NCBI GenBank assembly: GCA_011389685.1
Contig: JAABTV010000023.1
Coordinates: 1-48,299 of the forward strand
Direction of reading: 5' to 3'
From: Paracoccaceae bacterium
Lineage (GTDB): Bacteria > Pseudomonadota > Alphaproteobacteria > Rhodobacterales > Rhodobacteraceae
DNA: 48,299 bases
Shown: in pieces, positions 13,721-25,700 of the stretch
Position numbering within the stretch: the stretch's first letter is position 1
How the letters are laid out: every line of letters begins with the position of its first letter
The notes under the pieces: generated by a model
Databases searched by the model: none
Told to the model about the DNA's origin: nothing
The model's input: only the letters and a program-made list of their open reading frames with translations
Position numbers and translations under genes: made by a program

Positions 13721-16700
13721 GGGCACCGGGTCGCTGTAGCGCAGATAAAGAAGCTGACTGCCCCGCCCTGCACCGGCCTGGGCCGCGTCGATCAGCCCGA
13801 GCGCGCCAAGCTGTGACCCGCTCGCACCCGCGCTGGGGCGGAAGGTCACGACACCCGCATCTCCGGGGCCGATGCCGGTGAAGGTCGGCCTCCCGGGTGT
13901 CTCGGGCTCTGGCACCTCGGGCAGCGGGCGCAACATGTTGGGGTCGATGAAGGACCAGGCGCGCAACCCGATCAGCTCATCCTCAGGCAGCGCCGAGAAC
14001 CGCGCCAGGTCCCCGGCCGAAACGATGCCGTCCCCATCCGCATCGCCCCGCCGTGCGATCAGCGTCATGGCCCGCGCTTCCGGCACCGCCGAAGCACTGC
14101 CGGATGCCGCCGACACGGCACCGGATTCCCGCATCCCCGATGACAAGACGCGCGCCGCAGGAGTCACGGTGGCGACCCCGTTGATCTCGATCACCCGCAA
14201 TGTCAGCGGCATGCCGGAGGTGCCATAGGCGACTCCGGGCAGGGTGCGACCCATGAGGCGACCCAACTCGAGCTTGCCCGCCACCGGCGCGGTCCCGAAG
14301 GTGATGCGATAAAGCGCAAGACCGGCCGCGCCACCGGCATCAATGCGGCTCACCGTTGCGCCCGGCAGCGCCGAGACCAGGCCGCTTGGCGCCATCACCG
14401 CGGTATCCCAGCCCAGTTGAACCACCATCGAGCGCAGCCCGCCCGACTGGTTCATCGTGATCGCAAGGCCCGCGCCACCGGTGCCCAATGCCTCGCCCGC
14501 GATTTGCACGGCATCCTGAAGGTCGAGGGTAACGGGCGCGGCGGCAATGCGGATCACCCGCTCCTCATACCCCAGCGGCCCGGCTTCGAGCACGTCCCAC
14601 CGGCTGCGCCAGCCAAGGTCGTCGGCCATCAGGCGCAGGCGGTATTCGCCCGGCGGCAAACCATCCTCGCTCGCAAGGAAGGTAAAGCCCATCACATCCG
14701 CATCCAGCACCAGACTGCCACGAACCGGATCGCCAGCCTCATCCAGAAGCACCACGTCAACCGGTTCCGTCGGTCGGCTCTCGATCCGGTAGGGGTTGGG
14801 CAGACCAGGATCAATCGGCTCGTTGAAGCGCACATTCACGCCCCAGCTTCCCGAGGTGACACGCGTCACGCGCAGACCCGGTGTGACCACCTCGATCTCC
14901 TTCGATGCGCTGCCGGTCGCGCCATCCTCGTCTTGGGCCGAGGCGGTGACGGTGAACATGCCCAACTGGTCGTAACGGTGGGTCGCATTCAACACCCCCG
15001 CCGCCAGGGTCTCGACCGTGCCATCGCCCCAGTCGATCGTGACTGGCCCAACCGAATCGCCACCGGGATCGCTCACGGAGAGATCCACGCGCAGGGCCGT
15101 CTCCACGACCGACACCGCCGGCGCAGAAATATCCAGCACCGGCGCGGCATTGGTCACGTCCACGGTCAGGGCCTGACGCGCGGTGCCGCCGTTCCCGTCG
15201 CTCGCAAGGATACGGAAAACCCGTGTCACCTGCCCGCCGGGCGCGGTCCACTCAAGCGCGCCCTGCGGAGTCAGCGTCGCCGCCGCTGGCCCGTCCTCCA
15301 ACGTGAAGGTGAGCGCGTCTCCATCCGCATCCGTGGCCTCCAGCTGGAGCGTCAGAACGTCGCCCTCGGTCACCGTCGCGCTGCGCCCGTCGGCCATGAT
15401 CGGCGCGTCGTTCACCGGGCGCACAATCAGGCGCAACTCGACGGGAAGTGGGCGCAGCAAGCCATCGCTCGCGGTGAATCGCAGACTGTCTGCCCCGTTG
15501 AAATCCTCTGCGGGCGCGTAACGCCAGACGCCCGGCTCGACCACGGTCAGAACACCGTTCACGGGCGGCGTGGTGATCTCGTAGGTCAGCGGATCGCCGC
15601 CGGGATCCGTCACCAGCGGGCGCAGGTCGATCAGGGCCGTGCCGTCCTCGTCCAGCGCGACCGACGCGCCCGGGGTCAGGATCGGCGCCGCATTGGTCAC
15701 GTCCACGGTCAGGGTCTGGTGCGCCGTGCCGCCGTTCCCGTCGCTCGCAAGGATACGGAAAACCCGTGTCACCTGCCCGCCGGGCGCGGTCCACTCAAGC
15801 GCGCCCTGCGGAGTCAGCGTCGCCGCCGCTGGCCCGTCCTCCAACGTGAAGGTGAGCGCGTCTCCATCCGCATCCGTGGCCTCCAGCTGGAGCGTCAGAA
15901 CGTCGCCCTCGGTCACCGTCGCGCTGCGCCCGTCGGCCATGATCGGCGCGTCGTTCACCGGGCGCACAATCAGGCGCAACTCGACGGGAAGTGGGCGCAG
16001 CAAGCCATCGCTCGCGGTGAATCGCAGACTGTCTGCCCCGTTGAAATCCTCTGCGGGCGCGTAACGCCAGACGCCCGGCTCGACCACGGTCAGAACACCG
16101 TTCACGGGCGGCGTGGTGATCTCGTAGGTCAGCGGATCGCCGCCGGGATCCGTCACCAGCGGGCGCAGGTCGATCAGGGCCGTGCCGTCCTCGTCCAGCG
16201 TCACCGACGCGCCACGGGTCAGCACCGGCGCGGCATTGCTATCGACGAGCCCCCCCGGCACGTCGAAATCGAGATCGGTGATCTCGACCCGCGACTCCTG
16301 CGCACCGAACCCGATCAGGTCCAGCGAAATGGCCAGCCGCTCCGGATTTTCAAACGCGGCAAGGTCGATGGTGATCGTTCGTGTCGTCGTGCCGTCCTCA
16401 TTGGCCACGGCCGGGCCAGCGCTCAGCCCCGGTGCCAGCCGCAAGGATCCGCTGGATTGCAGGTTGAGCGCCGCATCGGTGCCGCCAAGGCCGGACAGGA
16501 CCGTCAGCGGCGCACCAAACGGGCTCAGCAGGGCGACCTCGAAGGCATCGGGCGGAGTCGTGCCGGAGACCGGCAGCAATGTGCGGATGGAAAAGGACAG
16601 CTCGGTCGCCCCGGCGGGCGGCGTGAGGGTGCGATAGGCCGAACTGCGGCTGGTGCTGCCCTCGGTCAGCTCGATCCCGCCATCCGGTAGCAACGTCGCC

Positions 16701-19700
16701 GCCCCCAACACGTTCCAGCCCGTCCCGGGCAGCAGCACCGAGCCGTCAGGAGGCGCCAGCAGGAAGTCGGGACCATGTTCCCCGTCAAGCGCCAGCGCAC
16801 CGGCGTCCCGCGCGACCCGCAGCATGTCCAGCACCGCCGTCACGCTCGCCCCCTTGCCCGCGTCCGGAGCATCCGAGGCAAAGCGGATCACCCCCTCATG
16901 CGCGGCGGTCAGCATGAAATCATTGCGCAGGCCCATGATGCCCGCGCCCGCCAGCGGCGCACCATTGGTGACGTCATAAAGATCCGGCAGGCCAAGCGTA
17001 TGCGCGATCTCATGCGCATAGGTCCATGCCACCGTCTCGGCAAAGGTGGCGAGCGGGTCGAACCCTTCTTCCTCGGCCGGAGCCCGAAGCGCGTCGAAAA
17101 GCGCGCCAACGTCGATCACCACCCGATCCGCCCCATGGTTGGCGTTGAACAGCGCATCAAGGCGGAACCGCTGTTGTGCCTCGGACAGCAGGTCATCGAC
17201 ATCGTCGCGCAACAGTTTGTCCAGCAGGGTGGGGGGGCCGGGATTGGCCGGTGTGAAATCGAAACTGGCAAAGCCGAGTCGCGTCGCTTCGTCGATCTGG
17301 GCAACCTCGGCGACAATCGCGTCCAGCGGCGCTTCGATGTCTTCACCGGTTTCCTCGATCGTCTCGCGGGTCGCCTCGGCTTCCACCCGTGATTCCGTGA
17401 CCTTCTCGGCCAGCCGGTCACGCAGGTCGGCGGCCCCGGCGGCATCCGCCGGGTCAAGCGCGTCGATCTCGTCGATCACCGCGCGCAACCCGTCCAGCGC
17501 GGCCCCCATCAGGGCATTCTGCCCGGCCAGCGCGCCGAGCGCGCTGTCCATCGCCGCATCCAGAGCGTCCAGCGCGCCCTCCGCCCCGGCGCCCGCCGCA
17601 TCCGCCGCATCGCGCGCGTTGTCGAGTTGCGCCTCGGCCAGCCCCAGCTGCGCATCGGTGCGCCCCCACGCGGCATCCACGTCGATCAACTTGCCCGACA
17701 GGGTTCGCCGCTTGGACGGATCCGGGGGGGCCCCGCTTGCCAACTGGTCGAGGATCGACGTCCCGTCCTCCTGGATCCCCTTCATGAGATCGCTCATCCG
17801 ATCAAACACATCACTGTTGCCGCTGAACACCGCGCCCAGGGCGTCCGGAATATTCGACAGCACTGTCTCGCCCCCGGGCAACGCCTCGGGCAACAGGTCC
17901 TTGACCAGCCGGCCGATCAAACCCGACAGTCCGCCACCGCCCGTGCGGGCCGCCGGTGTCCCGACGACGGCCTCGGCCTCGGCGAACCACGCCTTGCCGG
18001 TCTTGCCGGTTTCCTTGAGGGTCTGAAGGTTCTCCATCACACCACTCGGAACAGGGGCCTCCGGGTCCTGCCCGACCAACGCCGATATGATGTGGCCAAC
18101 TCCATCACTCATGGTAGCAAGGTTCTGGCGGATATCATCGATTGGCAGCTTGAACGGGTTCGTGACCTCGGTCCCGCCCGCGTTGTCCCCCAGAAGACCG
18201 GCAAGCTGACTGGCCAGACGCCCGGTCCCACCCAGCAACCCACCTCCGCTTGTTCTCGGCGCGGTCGGCGATCCTTCGGTCTTGAGCGCGTTCACGATTG
18301 CGGCGGCCCCGTCGCGCGAGAGAAGTCCGCCACCGCCCGCCGCATCGGTCAGCAGGGGGCTCTGGCTCACATTGTCCAGCAGCTTCTGCGCCTGCCGTGC
18401 AAACCCCGAAATCGCGTTCCCGACACCCCCGATGGCGCCGGCCATATTCATCTGCGCGGTGCCTGTCTCCTCGGCCTGGCCGAGGCTCGCGATCAACGGG
18501 TCAAACAGGGCTTTCGTGCCCCCCATCATATCGCCGATACCCTTCAGGACACTGCCAATTCCGTCCGGGCTGGTCACATCCCCGATTGCGTTCTGGAGCG
18601 GACTGCCATCGAGCCCATCAAGACGGTTGATCAGATTGCCCACCCCGCTCAGGAGAGAGCCGCCGCGCGTGCGCAGTTCCGACACCTGCACCTTGTTGGG
18701 GGCATTCACGCGGGCAAGGGCATCCTCGATCCCGGTGGCTGTCTCTTCCCCGGCACTTTCCTGTGCCTTGCCCCGCATCATCGCATGGGCCGCCTCATAG
18801 GCCGAAATGTCCGCGTCGACCGCATCCGCGGCAAAGATCAGATCGTTGGCCGAAGTCATCGCCTTCGCGCCGATTGCTTCCAGGGCCTGCTTGCTGGGCG
18901 CCGTCGCCCCCAGCATGCCGAGCGACTTGGTGTCGAACTCATCGAAGGCCGCCTTGACGTCGTTCAGCAACGCATCCGCATTTTCGATCCCCTGCTGCGT
19001 GCCACCGATGTCGATCCCGTCGAACAATCCGGCCATCTTGCCGGTGATCCCTTTCACCTCATCAAGGATGCTCTGCACACCGCTTGCGGTGCTGTTGCCT
19101 TCACCGATGATCGCGCTCCAGGCGGAGTTCAGCTCTCCACCGGCCCCGGCACCGCTCAACCGATCCGCGACACCCTTGAGCACCCCGCCGATCCCGCTGC
19201 TGCCCGGCTGTTTCATCCCGTTGAAAATCCGCGCGAGTTCGCTGTTGACCGTGTCGCTGACCTCGGGCCGCGCCTCAAAGCCGCGGCCCTCGACAAAGCC
19301 GGACTTGCGCAGCATCCCGGTCAGCGCGCCGCCCATTCCCCTGATCTGCGCGCTGAGGTCGCGGAACAGGTTCACCGTCTGAATTTGCTCAGGCGTGTCC
19401 GCCATCCCCTCGGCCTGCGCGATCAATGCGACCTGCTCGTCAAGAAGATCGGTCAGCGTCGGCTCCAGACTCGTGCCGGTCATTCCGATTGACGCGAACG
19501 CCGATCGCACGGTTGCGCCCAGCCTCTCGAAGGCCGCCACGTCGCCATTGATCGCATCCACCATATCGGTGAACTCGTCCGCCACCGGGGCAAAGGCATC
19601 GCGCGCGTCGCTGGCCTTGGCGATAGCCCCTTGTGCGCTGGCCGCGAACTGTCCGGCCAGTTCGGCCAGCGCCTCGATGTCGCCTTCCTCGCCGACAAAG

Positions 19701-22700
19701 GCACCGGCAATCAGATCGGCGGCCTGATCGAAATCCTTCTTCGGATCGGCGACGCGTTTGGCTTCGCTCTCGACCGCCTCGTTCAACGCCTCGTTTACCT
19801 CGGCGGCGGTCTCTTCGGTCTCGGAAACCTCGACCGGCAGGCTTGCGCTCGCCGCACCGCCCTGGCTGAAACTGTAGCTCAGATCGCCGGTTGCGCCGCG
19901 CGCGACGGCAAATCCCGTTTCTCCCGCCGCGGCCAGAAGCGCCTTGACCCGCGCCTCGATCTGCGTCTCGACGGTTTCCCAGTTCTCTTCGGTCAGCCCC
20001 TCAAACAGCCGGGCGAAACTCTCGTCCTCCGGCACCTCATCCGCCGCCTCACGCTCCAGCAGCGCCTCGATCCGGTCGCGCAGCGCATCGCGCAGGGCCT
20101 CGGTATCGAGGTTGACAGTCTGCGGCGCACTGCCCCGACCCTGAAGCCGGTACTGGCCCAGCTCATTGCCCTGCCACATCAGCCTGAGGATGCCCTCGTC
20201 GCCCAGGATCGGCTGCGTCCCGCCCGCCGCCGCCAGCACCCCGTGCGGTGCGAACCCAAGCGCGAGCCGCCCGACCGTTCCGGTATCGACCAGCATCCAC
20301 TCGTCGCGCCGCTCGTCGACGATCGCCGCCTCCAGCCCATCGTGCTGCCCCAGAACGCCGCGCACGGGGATCTCGATCCACCGTTCCGCCCCGCTGGCGG
20401 TGTCGGCCATTCCGATGATCCCGTCATTGGCGGCGCCATCGCCCGCATCCAGCATGTAAAGAAAGTTGGCGTTCTGGGAAAAGACCTGATCGCTATCCTC
20501 GGTCTTGTAGGTGATCTCGGCCTGCGCCGTGAGAAGCGACAGCCCATCGACCCCCAGAAGCCCGGCCAGCCGGTCCTTGTCCACCGACGCGACAAACGAC
20601 AGTTTCGCCTCGGCCCCGGGCACCATCCTGAGGGTCAGCGTGGTGCCGGACGCGCCCGAACGCATATCCACCGGCACCTCGGACAGGTCCCGTCCGTCGG
20701 CGCGTTTCCACGCACCGTCCACCGCGCCGACGGTCAGGAAATCGTTCTGCGGGATTGTGACGGTCAAATTGATCGGCAGATCGTTGTTGTTGGTAAAGGT
20801 CAACTCGTGCCGGTCGCGGCCTGTCCCGGTCGTCTCGGCGCGGGTGAACACGTCGATCCCGTCGGCATTCTCAAAGCTCTGGCCTTCATCGGTGAACAGG
20901 ATGTTCATGTCATTCGCGTCACCGTCGCTGTCGGTCACGACGACTCGCCCGTCAAAGCTTATGTTGTCCAGCTCGACCGAAAGCGGGCTGCGCTCGGCGT
21001 CGGGCGCGGTGGTGTTGACGATCACGATACGCCCGACCTCGCCCACCACCTCCGGCGGCAGCTTGAACATCACCCGACGCGTCTTGAAATAGTCGTCGAC
21101 CGTCGGCCGACCCAACGCGCCCTCATCCTGCGCCTCGAGCCGGTAGAGCACGCCATCCACCTCGATCGAGACCTGAAGCTCGTTGACCACTTCCGGCCCG
21201 GTCCCTGTCGGCAGGAGCGGCGGACGCCATGTCACATCAATGCCCAGCAAATCCTTGCTGTCGGGAAACTTCGCGGTGTTGTGCACCAGTGACCGGCCGG
21301 GCTGAAGCTCGAACGCATAGCTGAACAGGTCCGACTGGATGTATTTCATGATCGCCGGAAGCCGCTTCTTCAGTTCGTCGACGAGAAACTTCTTGGCCGC
21401 CCCCTTGACCGATACGCCCCGGTTGGCATCGGCGGTTTCATCGCCCAGCCACTTCTTGAGCGCGGCTTCATTGGCCAGCCTTTCACGGGCCTCGGCGGCA
21501 TTGTTCAACTGCGAGCTGATCGCACCGAACCCGGTCGCCGGAACAGGCCCCTTCCAGCTGAGTCGGGCGGTATTGTTCGCCAGATCCGACAGCGCCATTT
21601 CCTTGAGCACATCAATGGCCCCGCCGCCAAAGATCAGATCAAACAGCTTGGTGCCGGATTTCGTGACAAAACTGGCCAGATGACCGGGCAGATCGGTAAT
21701 CTTTCCCTTCGACAGCGCGTCAAGGATCGACACGACCTCATCGAACGCGAAGGTCTCGTCCATCAGGAATTTTACCGCCTTGTAGACTTCCGCCGCGGTG
21801 GTGCCGGCCACGGCTTTCGAATCGCTCTTGGCGAGCGCCTTGAACTTGGCCTCGATCTTGTCTTCGGACAGCTTGGGCACCACCGAACTCAGCCCCCAGA
21901 AGGGGATGCCCTGCACCAGCGTCGCCCCATCATACTGCCCGACGTTGCGCAGGGGTTTGCCCTCGGTGGCGATACCACCGCCATGGAACGACCAGCCCGC
22001 GATCTCATAGGCGCTGCGCCCCGGAATCGGCACACGGCCATAGAACGGGCGGAAGGTGCTTTCGAAATCTCCGTTAAAGACGTCTTCGATCACCTCGCGC
22101 TGGCCCGGCTGGGTCGCGTTCTGCACCTTGGCCGGATCGTATTTGTCGCGATCCACGCTCGGGATCAACCCGCGCAGCCCCGCGCCACCGCCCAGCGACG
22201 AATAGAACCAGCCGGTGCCGACACCCTCCCAGGCGCGCCCGTCAATCGCGGCGGTATTGTCCGATCGCTTGCCGCCCTGTTCGAACTCGCGGGCGATATA
22301 CCAGCTCTTGAGGTTCTTTTCGAAGCCTTCCGCGCTTTCCGCGATGGTCGCGGGCTCGGGCGCCTTCTTGTCGTTGTAATACCGCGCCAGCTTGCCGAAT
22401 TTCCACAGGCTCGAATCCGGCGGAAAGGCGGTCTTGGTCTCGATGAACCGGTCCGAAGCCTGCCGCCAGATATTGTCAGGCGAATCACCGATGCCGTTAT
22501 AGGTCTCGGCGCCAAGATCGACAGTGCCGAAATACCACCCCACGGCCCGCGCATTGACCGTGCCGACCCCGATTCCAAGCTGTGTCTTGTTGACCACACC
22601 GAATTCGAAATCCGGCACCGCGTCATCTTCGAAAAAGCCGGGCAAACCGGTCAGGTCGAGGTTCACATCGGCGCTGTCCAGAGGCAGACCGCGCCAGCTG

Positions 22701-25700
22701 AACGAGAAACTGCGCTTGGGGTCGACGGCTTGCTGAAAATAGTTGTCGGCAAAGTCGACGCCCTTCCAGTTGATCACCTTCGGATCCTGGAAGTTGGTGA
22801 AGTCCATCGTGTTAAAGCCAAGCCGTGTCACAGTTGTTTTGACATCGCCCACCTTGTCGGCAAAATCCTTGGCAAGCTTGGCATTGCGGAACGCCGCAAT
22901 CTGGGCCGGAACGGTGACAGGCGCCAATGTTCCCAGCGACTGAATCGTGCCATAGGCCTGCACGAGGCCATAGGTAAAGAACCCGACCGCGACCAGCTTG
23001 CCCATGTCCTCGATCGCACCGAGGAATTTTTCCAGCGGCACCTTCATCTGCGGTTGTACGTTCCCCGGGTCGATCGTGGTCACATGGATCGGACCCAGAT
23101 CGTCCTCGTCCATGTTCACCAGCAGGCGCTGGATGATCTCGGAATTGACGGCGGCGCCTCGATCCTGCCCGATGAAATGCAGCGGGGAGCCAAGCATCCC
23201 GGACAGGTAATTCTTGTCCAGATCGACAAGATCCGCATAGAATGTATCGCCCGCCGCCTCGGCGAACCCGGTGTCGTTGACCGTGGTCGCATCAATCCAG
23301 TCCGGGACCAGAACCAGCGCATCCGCCGTTCTCGGCTCGCCGTTCAGCGCGATCCAGTTGCCCACGCGCCGCCCGCCTTCGGCCCCGAAACCCGGATCGT
23401 GCAAAAGCACCACGGCATTCGACGCGCGACCGATCGCAAGGGCCAGGTCAAAGATCGGCGTCTCTTCGATATTCGGGCCCAGGATCGGCGGGCTGAGACC
23501 ATGGGTCACCACCGTGACACCGGCATATGTCTCGCCCGGCTGTGGCTTGTCCGGCTCAATCACCAGACTCGCCGAAGCCGGATCGACGCGCGGGTCGTTG
23601 TTGGACCCTTGCAACACCGCCTGGACGCCCCAGTAATATTGCTGACCACGGGTCAGGACGGTCGTATCCGGCAGGGTGACCTTGAACTTGCCATCCGCGA
23701 ACTCTTCAACGATGCGCTCCTTGGGAATGGTCAGGGTGTAGATACGGTTCCGGTTGCCCTCGACCTCCAACAGATCTACCAGCCCGGACTCGCTCGCCGC
23801 ATCGCCATAGCCAAGCGACTCAAGCAGCGCCGCCAGTCCCTTGCCATCCTGATAGCCGAGGTTTTTCAGCGCCTGGGTCTCGGTCGGGGTGGTGTCGCGG
23901 GTGAACAGCCCCTTCTTGGGGGCCGCCACCGACAGGGTAAACTCGACCTCGACCACCTCGTCGAGATTGTCCACCTCGAAATGGAACGTGGGCTGCGGAT
24001 TGGTCTTCGCGGTATAGCGCGGCAGGCTGATCGACCCGGTGCCTGCGGTGACGTCGAGCGGCCCGTCAAACCCTTCCGGGCCCAGGTTGACGACCGACCG
24101 GCTCTCGGCCACGGCCCGCGCGATGCCACCGGTAAAGATCGGCGCATGGCCCGCACTGACCCCTTCCGCCCCGCGGATCGACACGCCCTGGACCGGTGTG
24201 CCGCCGGGGCCGGGTTCGCCCGGATCGGCGAACACGCCAAACGCGCCACGCACGTCGATCTCACGGTTGAAAAGCACCCGCGGGCTCGACCGGTGCAATG
24301 GCTGACCGTCCTCGGTGCGCAGATCGTCGATCGGATGGTCATAGAACGGCGCGTCGTCATCGGCATCGTCCAGAAGCGTCTCGATCGCCGCAATGTCATA
24401 GACCAGAACATTGCCCTGACGCCCGCCCGACATGAACAGGTATTTGCCATCCGAAGACAGGCCGATATCGCTGCCCCAGCTTTCGGGAATGCCGCGCGTG
24501 GCGGCGACAACGGTCGGCACCTTGGCGGTGGTGGGATCGCCGGACGCTGTGTCGGTGGGTTTGGTGGGGGCAAGCAGATCCTTGATGATCGCGATATTGG
24601 TGCCCGCGATGTTGTTGCGATACCGCGTGGTCGAGGAATTTTCGGTGAGATTCGGGTTGCGCTCGACAAAGCGTTCGTCGAACCGCCGCTGGCCCAGCAC
24701 AAAGGCGGTCTTGCCATCGGGCGCGAACACCACATCGGTGGGATCGGCGATGTCGAACGGGTCGGAGCCGCTGTCGTGATCCGCCCCCAGCGGGAAATTG
24801 AACGGCACGTTCCGTTCGACCTCCCATGTCGTTTCGCCGTCCGAATCCGGGTTGCCCCGGGTCAGAACCACGACCGTGCCGTTATAGGCCCCGGTGCTGT
24901 CGCCGGTGCCGGTCTGGCGGCCACCATCCAGGATGATCGCCTTGACCCGGTTGTCCTCGACCGCGATCCGGGTCTGCACGCCGGTCGGGTTGCGCAGGAA
25001 CGTGCCGTTGCCCGCACCCCGCTCGCCAAAGGCAATTTCCGGTTCGGCCAGCCCGCTGCCGGTCATCAGTTTCGCAAGATCAAAGATCGCAGCGCGCCCG
25101 TTGCCCGGCTGAACCGTCGGCCCGCCCGCGCTGTCCGATGCGCCCGCGCCCCGGTCCGACTGGGTGATGACGACCTGCCTGAAATCCGGCGTCATCATCG
25201 CCCCGGTGATCGGCCAGTCACTGTCCAGTTCCCGTGTCCTGACCACCTTGTGATAACTGGCCGGATCGTCCGGGTTGATCCCGATGAAATAGAGCACCGG
25301 TTGCGCCCGGTCGGTGGCGATCAGGAAATCGTTGTTGCGGTCAAGGAACACGTCACCGATCCGCGCGCCGTTCATCTCGATAAAGTTGATGCGGGTCTTG
25401 TCCTCGGGCTTCACGTCGATCTGGCGGTAAAGCACGGTATCGACCACCGCGATTCCCCCCGCCCCGGTCAGCGCGACATAGGCCCGGGTCGCGTCATTGG
25501 TCAGGACCACCTTGTCCGGGCGCGCGCTGCCCTTCTCGGCGATCGGCGCCCCGTCGGCATCGAGATAGCCGATGGGAATCCGCCCGACCATCGCCGGCCG
25601 CATGGTCTCGTCACCCGTCACCGGCTCCTCGTAGGGCTGTTCGCGCACGACGATAAGCTGGTCCAGAACCTCTCCGGCGGTATCGACATCGACACCCTCG

